64,000 bases of DNA from Scylla paramamosain (Eukaryota; Arthropoda; Malacostraca; Decapoda; Portunidae), in the NCBI RefSeq assembly GCF_035594125.1, contig NC_087192.1, positions 11,628,501 through 11,692,500 of the forward strand, written 5' to 3'. A program made the position numbers and the translations under genes. The notes under the pieces were generated by a model, which saw only the letters and a list, made by a program, of their open reading frames with translations, did no database searches and was not told the DNA's origin. This document shows, piece by piece, positions 14,625 to 30,125 of this stretch (positions within the stretch are counted from its first letter, which is position 1; each line of letters begins with the position of its first letter).

Positions 14625-15000
14625 ATTCTTTGCTTATGCCACACTCCAACGTAAGATAGCAGTGAATCCCAAGAGAAGGAGAGAGCGCCCATTCCCTGTC
14701 TACGGAAGACCTGTGGACCTGTGCAGCGTTGTTGACGAGCTGTGACTACTGTGACTTCAGTGTGCTGCTGTACTATGCCTCTGTTCTGTGAGGTGGGATG
14801 CGCTACCCAGCGATAGAGACGCTTTACAGAGTGATGCCGGTGGTGCGATCCTTACTTGTACTGTAGCGTGTTAGTGTGCCTTCTGTTCTGTGGTACTGCT
14901 CGGTGCGGACAATAAAGACGGGAGTGCCAGTGAGACGGTGTTTTGTTGTCCTTCTTCCCTTTCAATAGTCTCTTGAGTCCAGACGGGTGTCTCACACCCA
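14456..15000 (+). other. Probable LTR remnant
   Basis: It precedes a short Gag-like start at 15204 and holds an AATAAA at 14911-14916 followed by a G/T-rich stretch, as in the R region of an LTR. A (GA)n array lies at 14586-14621. The sequence ends near GTGTCTCACA. No second copy in the window allows the boundaries to be set. Confidence 0.35.
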
Positions 15001-15203
15001 CTAGATAAACAAGCCGGACTACGACAGCAGTGGTGGATTCTTGTTGTGTGTACTGACCGGCTTGGGTTACTGCAGTGTTAACTTTGTACCTGAAGACGTC
15101 TGAAGGCCGGAAGGGGCGTGCACAACAATTTGATGTCAGGAGTGGGATTTGTGAACTGTGCTGTTCATACTTTGGCTGGTGAGGTGCCGGGCAGGCGAGC
15201 ACG

Positions 15204-15362
15204 ATGTCTGACTCAGAGGACAGAGATGCTGAGAGGGTGAAAAAGAACAATGTCCAGCAGCTGCAAGAGGAACTAAAGAGCATGTTTGTTGCGATGGCAC
15301 AACAAATGAATGAGCTGGCACTGAAAATTAATGAAAAACTGATGTGCGGGCACAGCAAATGA
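15204..15362 (+). pseudogene. Gag-like N-terminal fragment, 52 codons
   Basis: The ATG at 15204 gives an acidic start (MSDSEDRDAERV) and then coiled-coil heptads with the repeated phrase MAQQMNE/INEKL. The same words recur out of frame to about 15403, after a one-base slip at the stop. It sits downstream of an LTR-like sequence, so an LTR-retrotransposon Gag start is the likeliest reading. No further Gag core is present. Confidence 0.45.
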
Positions 15363-15439
15363 ATGAGAAACTGGATGCGATGGCACATCAAATGAACGAG
15401 TAGGCACTGTGTGCTAGGTAATATATGAACTTCTATTTT

Positions 15440-15770
15440 CGTGCAGAGGTGGTGACCAAGGAAACACGGTAGTAAAATTCAGCTGTAAATATATTAATAT
15501 AATGATAATGTACAATAATTATTGAACCTGCCAGCAAGTCGCATGTCCGTCACCGAGGCCAGGCAGACGAGGACTACGCATGTCCGCCAGCAAGGCTGGG
15601 CGGACACGGACTACTCAGTGGGGTGGTTGCTGGGCCTGACGGCTCAGGTCACAGCCGAGGCTGGCGTCCAGAGACAAAGTGGTAAGAGTTGACCTCCCAC
15701 TTGGTGATAGCCAAGGCGGCCAGAGGCTGGTGTCAGGTCCCAGGGGAAGGGCGCGCCATTGAATCTAGGC
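15440..15770 (-). repeat. Direct long repeat, left copy (candidate 3' LTR)
   Basis: Aligns along most of its length with 16660-16965 in the same orientation. Shared phrases include TATATTAATA, GTCCG-CACCGAGGCCAGGC, GGGGTGGTTGCT, GGTGATAGCCAAGGCGGCCA and CAGGTCCCA-GGGAAGGGC. The copies differ by several substitutions and short indels, so they are old. The strand is given for the primer-binding site described under the right copy. Confidence 0.65.
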
Positions 15771-16659
15771 GGCAAAGGGTGTGGGCGTGTTTCTCCACAT
15801 CAGCACAATGTTCGGCCACCCTTCTAGGCATGCCCTCATGCCTACAAAACATATGGGGTAATGCAAGTACACTGAAGCACATAATTGACATTTAATACGC
15901 TCTTATCTGCATAAGATACGTGATGTATTCACTATGGCCAATCGCAAGGCTCACAGAACAATAACGTCAGCAAAGAGAGTACGCACTGTCGAATCACAAA
16001 ACTCATATAGCAGAGACGTCAGAAAAGAGCACAGTGGCCAAACACAAAACTCACACTAGCTATGACGTCAGCACAGCGAATCACAGGCCAAGAAAAACTA
16101 GGATAACACTAGAGGCCATAAAACGATAGAACAAGGCGTTTTTATGCAAAATAAATTGCAAAATAAAAATACACTGCAAAGATCGTACTGCGGCCCAAAT
16201 AACGCACATGATGGCTAAAAAAAAAAATTTCAATTGTGGTGGGTCGTGGTCGATTATGCACTGGAAGCCACGATCAGGATAGACCACACGGACAGGAAAC
16301 ACCAAACATTGCAGAAGATTGGCTGCTGAAAAGTTCTTTTCTTAAGTCTTGAAACGACAAGAACTCAGCTTAGATCACTCGAGATGCGTTCGATGTTGGC
16401 TTGAAGTCGTACTGGAACAGGTTGGTGGGACAGTCTTGGCAAAAGCTTGAAAGAGGCCCTAAAAGCAGCTGAAGAAAGCACCATAGACGTGTAGTAGCGT
16501 AGCAGTTTGCGTCGGTGACGGCTTAGCAGGTAACACGGAAGCGATGAAGGTACCTGGAGTAGCTGGCGACGAGCAGGCAGGACACGTGGGCCAGGAGGAC
16601 TGGTAGAGTCGACTCCTTCCACCGCGGTCACCATTTTTATGCACTAGTAAATCTTGTCA

Positions 16660-16958
16660 CTTCTAGTACTACGTAGATGATTGTACCTAGGATGAAAGTA
16701 AACTCGTAGTAAAAGCAGATCTAGATATATTAATAAAATAAACTGTACAAAGTAAATAAGTAGATGCCTGCAAGCCATATGTCCGCCACCGAGGCCAGGC
16801 ATACACTGACTCCCGATGATGGGGTGGTTGCTAGGACTGCCGGCTCAGGTCACTGCCGGGGATGGTGTCTGGAGACAAAGGGGTGAGGGCTGACCTCACT
16901 CCCACGTGGTGATAGCCAAGGCGGCCAGAGGCTAGCGTCAGGTCCCAAGGGAAGGGCA

Positions 16959-16965
<7 letters not shown>
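16660..16965 (-). repeat. Direct long repeat, right copy (candidate 5' LTR)
   Basis: Partner of 15440-15770. It ends where a (CT)n array begins (16970), so its outer terminus may have been lost in microsatellite expansion. Confidence 0.6.

Positions 16966-16970
<5 letters not shown>

Positions 16971-17038
<68 letters not shown>
16971..17038. repeat. (CT)n microsatellite
   Basis: About 34 uninterrupted CT units, abutting the candidate LTR. Confidence 0.97.
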
Positions 17039-17041
<3 letters not shown>

Positions 17042-17099
17042 TCGTCTCACTATCTTCTCATCTCCTCATCTTCTTCCTCCTTCCCACTAGTCCCCTTAA

Positions 17100-17960
17100 A
17101 AATTTTTACAACACAACAAAAGTTTTCAATGAAGTCCAAGAAAATCTTTGCAGCAAGCAAGCCGAGAAGTGCAGATTTCAAGAGCATCTGTCCATCGAAT
17201 TTTAAGGCAATTGAGCTGGAAAAGCTATATTCCTACATTGATGCATGCTATCAATGACAATGATCCAGATAGAAGAATAGAGTATTACGAATGGTGCTTG
17301 GCAAAATGCTCAGAAGATACACATTTTCTAATAAAGGGTGTGTGGAGCGATGGGGCTACATTCAAATTAAACGGTACAATTAACCGTCATAGCTGCACAT
17401 ACTGGGTGCATGAAAATCTGCATGTTACAATGAAAAAAAAAAATATTTATCAGGGATTATAGTGTGGTGTGGTATTACATCAAGATAATTAGTTGGACCA
17501 TCCTTTTTTGATGGTACAGTGACTGATCGCGTTTACTTGAACGTACTTCTATGTCATGTCATGCTAACCATTAGAAATATCTTTGAAGATGAGGAATATT
17601 TGTCATGCCAACCATTAGAAATGTCTTTGAAGATGAGGAGTATTTTTTTTCCAGGAAGATGAGCACTCCCACACTACCATCGTGAAGTACAGCACAATCC
17701 TACCTTAACGAGATCTTGCCAAACAGATGGATTGGAAGAAAAGGCTTTGTAGAATACTCACCTTGTTCGCCGGAACTCGCCCATTTATTTATTTATTTAT
17801 TTATTTTATTTATTTATTTTTTTTTTTTTGTTCTTATTGGGATACTTGAAAGATAAAACTTATGCTACAAAACCTGCAACAATTGCTGAATTGAGATTCC
17901 ATTGAACTCACTCAGACTAGCTTACAAAAATAAAATGGTTGTCTTCAGAAAATAGTTGTG
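17100..17960 (+). pseudogene. Tc1/mariner-type transposase, broken
   Basis: An open segment at 17148-17462 encodes the end of the helix-turn-helix DNA-binding region ([12 protein letters not shown]) and the start of the catalytic domain. [16 protein letters not shown] holds the first Asp, followed by YWVHENLH. Downstream, in shifted frames, are VWCGI, FFDGTVTDRVYLN, the HTTI/LNEILPNRW-like stretch (about 17670-17735) and GYLKDKTYATKPATIAEL (about 17842-17890), the usual C-terminal order. An ATTT/T-rich array has expanded at 17783-17830, where the last catalytic residues would lie. A near-duplicate phrase (ACCATTAGAAAT-TCTTTGAAGATGAGGA) occurs twice at about 17569-17640. Non-functional. Confidence 0.72.
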
Positions 17961-18148
17961 ATTAAACTATCATGAAATTCTTCAACTAAACAACATGTGG
18001 GACACAAAATGAAAAAAAAGAGAAAGAAAACTGGAAATACTTAAAATCAAATGAGGAAAAACATTTTTACCGTAAGTTGAAACGAGCAGCCAGAAAGTTA
18101 TATCGCCCCTCGTACATTTGCGTACATTTCGTGCATCTCTTGTGTGTA

Positions 18149-19494
18149 TTTTTTTTTTTTTTTTTTTTCATGTAGGAGGGACACCGGCCAAGAAAAAAAA
18201 TCCAAAAAAAATAAAAAAAAGTTCACTGAAATGTCGGACTAGGGTCCAAAGCAGTAGTAATAATTGAAGGATAAATGTCTTGAAACCTCCCTCTTGAAAA
18301 AGAATTTCAGTCATAAGCAGGCGGAAATACAGGAGGCAGAATATTCCAGAGTTTACCAGGGAAAGGGATGAATAATTGAGAATACTGGTTAACTCTTGCA
18401 TTAGGGAGGTGGACAGAATACGGATGAGAGAAAGAAGAAACTCGTCTTCAGCGAGGCCACGGGAGAAGGGGAGGCATGTAGTTAGCAAGATCAGAAGAGC
18501 AGTTACTCGTAGCATGAAAATAGCTGTAGAAGATAGGAAAATATGCAACATTGTAGTGATGAGAAAGAGGCTAAAGACAGTCAGTTAAAGGAGAGGAGTT
18601 GATGAGATGAAAAGTTTTTGGTTGCACCCTGTCTAGAAGAGCGGTATCAGCGGAACCCTCCGGGATGCGATGCAAACTCCATACATAAGAGGATAAGATC
18701 CCTGTAGAGAGTTAGCAGCTGGAAGTGTGAGAAAAACTGGCAGAGACGTCTTAGAACACCAAACTTCATAGAAGCTGTTTTAGCTAGAAATGAGGTGTGA
18801 AGATTCCAGTTTAGATTATAAGAAAAAGGACAGACCGAGGATGTTTTGTGTAGAAGAGAGGGACACTTGAGTGTCATTGAAGAAGAGGGGATAGTTGTCT
18901 GGAAGGTTGTGTGAGTTGTTGTGAGGAAGAATTGAGTTTTTGAGGCATTGAACAATACTAAGTTTGCTCTGCCCCAATCAGAAATTTTAGAGAGATCAGA
19001 AGTTAGGCGTTGTGTGGTTTCCCTGCGTGAACTGTTTACTTCCTGAAGGGTTCGACGTATGCGAAAAGACATGGAAAAATGCAGAGTGGTATCATCAGCG
19101 TAGGAGTGGATAGGACAAGAAGTTTGGTTTAGATCATTGATGAATATTAGGAAGAGAGTTGGTGACAGGACAGAAACCTTAGGAACACCACTGTTAATAG
19201 ATTTTGGAGAACAGGGACAGTCTACCACAGCAGCAATAGAACGGTCAGAAAGGAAACTTGAGATGAAGTTACAGAAAGAAGGATAGAAGCAGTAGGAGTA
19301 AAGTTTGGAAATCAAAGCTTTGTGCCAGACTCTTAAAAGCTTTTGGTATGTCTAAGGCAACAGCAAAAGTTTCACCAAAATTTCTAAAAAAAGAATGACC
19401 AAGATTCCGTAAGGAAAGCCAGATGACCAGTAGAGCGACCTTGACTGGTGATCAGATGGAAGGTTGTGAAGTGATAAATGTTTAAGAATCTGTC
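18149..19494 (-). pseudogene. Family A non-LTR retrotransposon, 3' half (copy A6)
   Basis: Begins with the poly-T (A-tail, 18149-18168) and the reversed family 3' signature. The C-terminal region is readable at 18168-18640. The RT palm at 18647-19315 shows SGVPKVSVLSPTLF (the usual GVPQGS has changed) and an intact catalytic YADDTTLHFS near 19095. It stops within the RT near 19494, exactly where the poly-T of A7 begins, so A7 probably inserted into A6. Frameshifts separate the blocks. Confidence 0.85.
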
Positions 19495-20893
19495 TTTTTT
19501 TTTTTTTTTTTATGTAGGAGGGACACAGGCCAAGGTCAACAAAAACCTAATGAAAAAAAAAAAAAAGCCTACTGAATTGGCGGTCCCTGAATAGGGTCCG
19601 AAGCGGTAGTCAATAAGTGAAGGATAAGTATCTTGAAACTTCCCTCTTGAAGGAGTTCAATTCAAAGAAAGGTGGAAATACAGAAGGAGGCAGGGAGTTC
19701 CAGGGCTGAATGTAGGCAAACTTCCAGCAAGAAGAAAAGACGAAAATCTTGAGAGATTTTGATACTTTCTATTAATGAAGGATCTTTTGGCTAGTTAGAA
19801 AACAGACTTGGCATGGTTTCAGGCAAAAATATAAAGTGCATGAGATTCTGGTGATGGAAGGCTTAAGTATCTTTTGTGGGCCACCTCTCTATCGTGTATA
19901 TCACGAGAACAGGCTGTTTTAAACCAAGGTTTGGAAGCTTTAGGTCGAGAAAAAGATTGAGAAATGTACGTTTCTATGCCAGACACTATCATCTCTGTTA
20001 TGCGCTCGGCACTCAGAGACGAGTCTCTGTCACTGAAGCATTCATTCTAAGGAAAACAGCAAAATATCTCTTCGGGTCCTTCCAACTAGCAGAGGCAAAA
20101 CGCCAGAGACACCTCCGCTTTGGGGGATCCTGAGGAGGGAATGAAGCGATAGGACAAAATACAGATATGAGCTTGCGAGCTCAACGGAGAAGACAGGGAA
20201 ACACCATAAGCAGAAAGATTAGAGTTAAAAAAAGGTCAAGAATGTTGGGCGTATAATATTATGCAAGACGGTCAGGAAAATGAGTAGGGTGTTGCACCAA
20301 TTGCTCTAGGTCGTGGAGGATAGCAAAATTAAAGGCTACTTCACCAGGATGGCCAGTAAAGGGAGAGGAAAGCCAAAACTGGTGGTGAACACTCAAGTCT
20401 CCAAGAATGAAAATCTCCCCAAAAAGGGAAGAGAGAATGTGCTCCACTTTGGAAGTTAAGTAGTCAAAGAATTTCTTATAGTTAGAGGAGTTAGGTGAGA
20501 AGTATACAGCACAGATAAATTTAGTTTGAGAGTGACTGCAGTCGTAGCCAGATGTTGGGAAATTCGGAAGATTAAAGTGCGTGGGTACGAGAGCAGGTTG
20601 AGTCGCTGCGCACATAGGTGCAAAATCTAGCTTTGAATTTAAAATGAGGATATAGGTAGGAGGGAAAAGAAAAGGGATTACTCTCAGTTGCCTCAGACAC
20701 CTGTGTTTCAGTGATGAAAAGAAGATGAGGTTTAGAAGAGAAGAGGTGGTGTTCTACAGATTGAAAATTAGATCTAAGACCGCAAATGTTGAAGAATTTA
20801 ATGAAAAAAAAGTTGAGAGGGATGTTAAAACATTTAGGATCGTTATCAGAAGAGCAGTCCGACCTGGGGATATTTGTGGTCCCCTCCCCAAAT
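19495..20893 (-). pseudogene. Family A copy with most of the RT deleted (copy A7)
   Basis: Poly-T, 3' signature and a short C-terminal piece (to about 19700) are joined to a few RT-derived bases (about 19704-19735) and then to the linker and endonuclease (19750-20893). The endonuclease at 20259-20985 retains ITETQVSEA and ILGDLSVHHQFW (GDFN changed to GDLS). Homology stops at the sequence for PSGEGT near residue 10, where a (TA)n array takes over. The 5' UTR is missing. Confidence 0.83.
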
Positions 20894-20909
20894 GAGTATA
20901 TATATACGA

Positions 20910-20910
<1 letters not shown>

Positions 20911-20982
<72 letters not shown>

Positions 20983-20993
20983 CATCTATTATA

Positions 20994-21032
<39 letters not shown>

Positions 21033-21172
21033 ATTATTATTATTATTATCATTATTATTATTGTTATTTTATTAATTATTATCTGTTTATTTATTTACTT
21101 TATTTATTATTTAGTTATATATTTTTTTTTATTTATTTATTTATTTTTATTTATTTATTTATTTATTTTTGC
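20911..21172. repeat. (TA)n-(ATT)n-(TTTA)n compound array
   Basis: A TA array (about 20911-20979), an imperfect ATT array (about 20990-21065) and a TTTA/ATTT-rich stretch to about 21172. It directly abuts the 5' end of A7. Confidence 0.95.
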
Positions 21173-21179
21173 AGAGAGC

Positions 21180-21765
21180 AGTAAGCAGCGCTCGGTGTGA
21201 AACGTTTCCGCGCGCAATATTCTTGTGGCATTATTCGCATTCCAGCGATTCCGTGGCAGTAGATGCAAATTAATTAATGATTTAAAAAAAAAAAAAAAGG
21301 GTTTCATTGTGTTTGACAGAGACATGCAAAACGTTTCCTTTTAAGATAAAATTGTAGTTGGAACAGTAAAGGCCGTACGTTTACCTAATGTGTTTATTTT
21401 CCCTTTGGTTCCTGTATATTTCCTAAAGCATAATCACACACACCTTGCGATAACTTATGCATCGCGAAGCCACACTTTCTGCATCAGTTAAGCGGGATGG
21501 TTTCTGGAACACGAGGAAGGGAATGCGGAAGTGGGAGCAGAGTGGCTAGCGCGCGAAGAAGTGAAGTCGGATCCTCCCCGAGATCTGCCTGAAACTGGCC
21601 ATGGTATGCGAGATTGTTGAGCAATCACAGGTTCCAAGCATGTCTCCATCATGGGTGTGATGAAGCCTATGATAATTCAGGAACTATGCCAAGAAACCCA
21701 TCAAGTAACCAAAAGAAATGAGGTTTGAGGGATTACAGCTTTTAAATTTTAAAATAAAAAAATAA
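21180..21765. other. No gene recognised
   Basis: Unassigned sequence with no long frame and no domain on either strand. Confidence 0.5.
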
Positions 21766-21766
21766 T

Positions 21767-21945
<179 letters not shown>

Positions 21946-21949
21946 TTCA

Positions 21950-22659
21950 CACCTCAGCTTTAACGTATTTTGTGAGCTTTGGCCACGTTGTAATGTGGAT
22001 CCTTATTTCATCTCACTTCTGGATAGGAGGGAAAGCAGATAAGTTGGGCAATTGATAGGGAATGGGACTGTGAGAATAAAGAGAAGAGAACAAAGCGAGT
22101 CAGGTCCCTGGTGATGAAAAATAAATAAATTGCATCACACAACAGAACAGAGGTAGAGACCGGGGTAGTGGGAAGGGAGAGCCGCGAGGCCTTGTAGATT
22201 GACAACGCTCGATCTTCCCTGGTGTTCCGTGAATCCCAAAGATCCGAGGAAGCTTATGTGTATGGTAATGTGACTTTCCTCTCCGCGTGGCGCTGCTGAA
22301 ATTGAGCCAGCGTGAGATGAATAACACGGGTGCTGATCTTTTCTAATGCTCTGTAGGTCTAAATATCAGTGGACAAAGTAATTTTCATTGCATAATGTTT
22401 TTACTCATGATGCTAATCAATGGAATATTTTACGTTGGAAGAAGTCGCTTTGTCTCTGATTAAATTGCAAAACCAGAAATAAAGAGTACCTGTGTAAGGT
22501 TCCTTTTCATATCAATCATGTTGTTTCCGGAGATGACAGAGGAAGATACTGCTAGAAAGCTTGAAGCCTGCCAGGGAAATTCAGATCAACTTGTGTATAC
22601 AAGTGTTGAAGCATATAAAAAATCTCAACGCTTTTATTTATTTATCTATTTAAAAAAAA

Positions 22660-22660
<1 letters not shown>
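21950..22660. other. No gene recognised
   Basis: Unassigned sequence. The short open frames show no motif. Confidence 0.5.

Positions 22661-22662
<2 letters not shown>

Positions 22663-22743
<81 letters not shown>
22663..22743. repeat. (CT)n microsatellite
   Basis: About 40 uninterrupted CT units, ending next to the poly-T of family A copy A8. Confidence 0.97.
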
Positions 22744-22748
<5 letters not shown>

Positions 22749-22750
22749 AG

Positions 22751-25918
<3,168 letters not shown>

Positions 25919-26271
25919 CCATGTATCCATCTATGAGGCCTGCTTCTGAGATTTCAAAGGCATATCTTGGCATACATATTTAACCATGCATATTTCCTTT
26001 CTAGTATTCAGATTTCTACTTCCTTGAATCACGTCTTGCCTTTTCATTTGTTATGATTCGGGCAACCTCCCACAATTACGTATCATTTCCATACACATCA
26101 CAGTTATTTCATCTGTCACCTCAGCCGGTTCGCTACACACAGGCATCCCTGTTTATTAATCAGTGTTTAATTTCTCTCAATATAATATCTAGTACTCTTC
26201 ATACTTGTCCCTCATTGTATCCTTTCTCATCCCTTTAATCTCGTGTTTCTTCCCTTGTATTTTTATTTTTC

Positions 26272-26494
<223 letters not shown>

Positions 26495-26510
26495 TCGTAT
26501 ATATAATTAT

Positions 26511-29004
26511 TATGTAGGAGGGACACTGACAAAGGGCAACACAAATCCAATAAGTAAAAAAGCCCAATGAGATGCTAGTCCCAATAAAGGGTCCAAAACG
26601 GTAGTCAGAAACTGAAGGATAACGGTCTTGAAACCTCCCTCTTGAAGGAAATCAAGTCATAGGAAGGTGGAAATACAGAAGCAGGCAGGGATTTCTAGAC
26701 TTTACCAGAGAAAGGGATGAATAATTGAGAATACTGGTTAACACTTGCATTAGAAAGATGGACAGAATAAGGGTGAGAGAAATAAGACTGCCTTGTGCAG
26801 CGAGGCCGCGGGAGGAGTGGAGTTAAGATCAGAAGAGCAGTTACCATGAAAATAGCGGTAGAAGACAGCTAGAGATGCAACATTTCGGCGATACGGGAGA
26901 GGCTGAAGACAGTCAGTTAGAGGAGATGAGTTGATGAGACGAAAAGCTTTTGATTCCACCGTCTAGAAGAGCGGTATGAGTGGAACCCCCCCCATCCCCC
27001 AAAGACATGTGAAGCATAATCCTACATGGACGGATAAGGCCCTTGCACAGAGTTAGCAGCTGGTGATAGATGTTTAAGAATCTTCCTGTTGAGGATAGAT
27101 TAAAAAACCTTAGATAGGCACAAAATTAAAGCAATAGGACGGTAGTTTGGGGGATTAGAACGGTCACCCTTTTTAGGAACAGAATGAATGTAGGCAAACT
27201 TCCAGCAAGAAAGAAAGGTAGATGTTGACAGACAGAGCTGAAAGAGTTTGACTAGGCAAGGTCCAAGCACGGAGGCACAGTTTCGGAGAACAATAGGAGG
27301 GACCCATCAAGTCCATAAGCCTTCCGAGGGTTTAGGCCAGCGAGAACATGGAAAACATCATTACGAAGAATTTTAATAGGTAGCATGAAGTACTGAGAGG
27401 GTGGAGGAAAGGGAGGAAAGAGCCCAGAATTGTCCAAGGTAGAATTTGTAGCTAAGGTTTTAAAGAGTTCAGCTTTAGAAATAGATGTCATAGCAGTGGT
27501 GCCATCTGGTTGAAATAAAGGAGGGAAAGAAGAAGAAGCAAGGTTATTGGAGATATTTTTGGCTAGATGCCAGAAGTCACGATAGAAGTTAGACCTTGAA
27601 AGATTTTGACATTTTCTGTTAATGAAGGAGTTTTTGGTTAGTTGGAGAACAGACTTGGCATGGTTCCGGGCAGAAATATAAAGTGCATGAGATTCTGGAA
27701 ATGAAAGGCTTAAGTACCTCTTGTGGGCCACCTCTCTATCATGTATAGCACGAGAACAAGGTTTGGAAGGTTTAGGTCGAGAAAAATAGTAAGGAATGTG
27801 CCCCTCCATGTCAAACATTATCGCCCCTGTTATGCGCTCAGCACACAGAGATGGGTCTCTGACACGGGAACAGTAGTCATTCCAAGAAAAATCAGCAAAA
27901 TACCTCCTCATGTGCCCCCAACTAGCAGAGGCAAAGCACCAGAGGCACCTTCGCTTAGGGGAGTTCCTGAGGAGGGATTGGAGCGATAGGACAAGATACA
28001 GATATGAGATTGTAGTCGGAGGAGCCCAACGGAGAATAGAGGGTGACAGCAGAAGCAGAAGGATTAGAGGTCAGGAAAAGGTCAAGAATGTTGGGCGTAT
28101 CTCCAAGACGGTCAGGAATGCGAGTAGGATGCTGCACCAATTCCTCTAGGTCATGGAGGATAGCAAAGTTGAAAACTAGTTCACCAGGATGGTCAGTGAA
28201 GGGAGAGGAAAGCCAAAGCTGGTAGTGAACATTGAAGTCTCCAAGAATGGAGATCTCTGCAAAAAGGGAAGAGAGTCAGAATGTGCTCCACTTTGAAAGT
28301 TAAGCAGTCAAAGAATTTCCTATAGTCAGAGGAGTTAGGTGAGAGATATACAGCACAGATAAATTTAGTATGAGAGTGACTCTTTAGTCGTAGCCAGATG
28401 CTGTAAAACTCGGAAGATTCAAGAGCGTGGGCACGACAGCAGGTTAAATCGTTGTGCACATAAACGCAACATCCAGCTTTGGATCGAAAATGAGGATAGA
28501 GAAAGTAGGAGGAAAAAGGAAAGGGGCTACTGTCAGTTGCCTCAGACACCTGAGTTTCAGTGAGGAAAAGAAGATGAGGTTTAGAAGAGGAGAGGTGGTG
28601 TTCTACAGATTGAAAATTAGATCTTAGACCACGAATGTTGCAGACGTTAATGAAGAAAAAGTTGAGGGGGGTATCAAGACACTTAGGGTCATCGTCAGAA
28701 AGGCAGTCCTACCTGGGGACATTTGTGGTCCCCTCCCCAGATGGGGACTCCGAGGCTGGTGTAGGAGTCGCCATGAATTTTTAAATTTTGAGTAAAGGGT
28801 GTGTCTGTGTTATTGGGTGCTTGTAGTTTTGTGTGGAGGAAGAGAGTTGTCTTTAGAGGGTAGGCTGTGACTGCCCCCTTGTGTTGTGAGACACAAAGGG
28901 AAACATTCAGTGAGGTCACAGCTGAAATTAATGATAAGTTCACAGCACCCCCTGATCCAGTGCTTTAGACCTCACTGAGAGTAATTATCGTTTTCGGCAG
29001 AGGT
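26511..29004 (-). pseudogene. Family A non-LTR retrotransposon with both ends, RT core deleted (copy A9)
   Basis: It has the 3' signature (TATGTAGGAGG at 26511) and the complete 5' UTR (28772-29004, reverse of the 2211 and 44020 blocks). The endonuclease is readable from 28770 to 27955, the linker and RT start at 27911-27252 (RKAYGLDG), and the C-terminal region at 26959-26700. A join near 27062 connects the C-terminal part directly to sequence before the RT palm, so YADD is absent, as in A3. Its 5' end abuts the gypsy RNase H fragment at 29013, so this copy probably inserted into that element. Confidence 0.85.
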
Positions 29005-30083
29005 TGAATTTCTTAGAAACAAACATGATGATTTACTTGGTTATCATCTGGCTGCATCAATACTGCTCCTATTCTAACCTGGCTGGCATTAACAGCCAAA
29101 GCAAAGGTCTGAGAGAAATCACGTGCCATCAATACAGGTAAGCTCAACAGCACAGCCTTCAACTCCACCAAGGCTCCCTCACATTCTTCGGTCCACTCCC
29201 AACGACTCTTCTGTAAGAGGTCGGTTAGAGGGGCAAGTAGGGTCGACGGTAGTAGCCCACTACCCCCGAGGAACTTCTGGAGAGCACAGCAACAGGACAG
29301 GGCGGGGAACCGCCTGATCACCTCTATGGCTTCAGGAGTGGTCACACAGCCATGACCCACCACATATCCCAGGTATTGGACACGAGCTTTAACTAACTCA
29401 CACTTATCGATGTTGACGACTAACCCCGACTCATGGAGTTGTGCAAACAGCGCCTCCACGTTGGTGAGGTGATCTTGCCAGGTCCTGTCATAAATTACTA
29501 CATCATTATTATAGATGACACAGTGGGGTAAGCCCTCTACAACCCGGTCCATCAACCATTGGAAGGTGGCCAGGGCATTTTTGAGGCCATAAGACATGAC
29601 CTGGCACTGATAGACAGCACCGTTGGCCACAAAGCTGGCGATCTCCTTGGCCCGGTCCTTCAAAGGGACTTACCAGTAACTGTTGACAAGGTCGATTTTT
29701 GTAATAAACGTGGCCGTCTAAATGCGATCCACTGAATCGTCTACTCTGGGCAGGGGATAAGTGTCAACCTTCGAGAGGGAGTTAACTTTTCTGAAGTCGA
29801 TACAGAACCTGACCCGGTCATCAGGTTTCGGCTGGAGGGTGACAGGTGAACTCCATACACTATCAACCCTTTTAATTAGCCCATGCTTCAGCATTTAGTC
29901 TAATTCCACTCCCAACAACTGCTGTTTGTGGGGATTCACACGGTAGGGTGATAGTTTCACAGGAACAGCATTGCCCACATTAATATAGTGCTCAACAAGA
30001 GCTGTCCTTCCTGGAATACAGCGAAAGACTGATGGATATTTTCCCAACCGATCCAATATTTCCTGCTGGCACATCCCATCCAA
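29005..30083 (-). pseudogene. Ty3/gypsy reverse transcriptase, broken
   Basis: Read from 30083 downward: the RT entry (EHYINVGNAVPVKLSPYRVN), WSSPVTLQPKPDD and RFCIDFRKVNSLS near 29850-29800, then after a stop near 29716 the palm (SYGLKNALATFQWLMDRVVEG). The catalytic box reads YNND instead of the usual YxDD, so one metal-binding Asp is lost. The thumb (VQYLGYVVGHG) and the start of RNase H (FALAVNASQVRIGAVLMQ) follow, ending at the family A copy A9. In-frame stops also occur near 29896. The enzyme is inactive by inspection. Confidence 0.85.
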
Positions 30084-30125
30084 ATGTCTCAGTTTCTTCT
30101 CCAGGAGCTGTGCACTATTATCTTC

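Larger units (their letters stand above)
15440..16965 (-). mobile_element. Candidate non-autonomous LTR element (TRIM/LARD-like)
   Basis: Two direct repeats of about 300 bases enclose roughly 870 bases with no recognisable Gag or Pol. On the minus strand the inner edge of the right repeat is followed at once by TGGTGACC (16618-16633 region), which fits a tRNA primer-binding start. The internal region mixes short inverted phrases (CACAAAACTCA, GACGTCAG) and low coding potential. The alternative is two independent copies of an unknown repeat. Confidence 0.45.
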
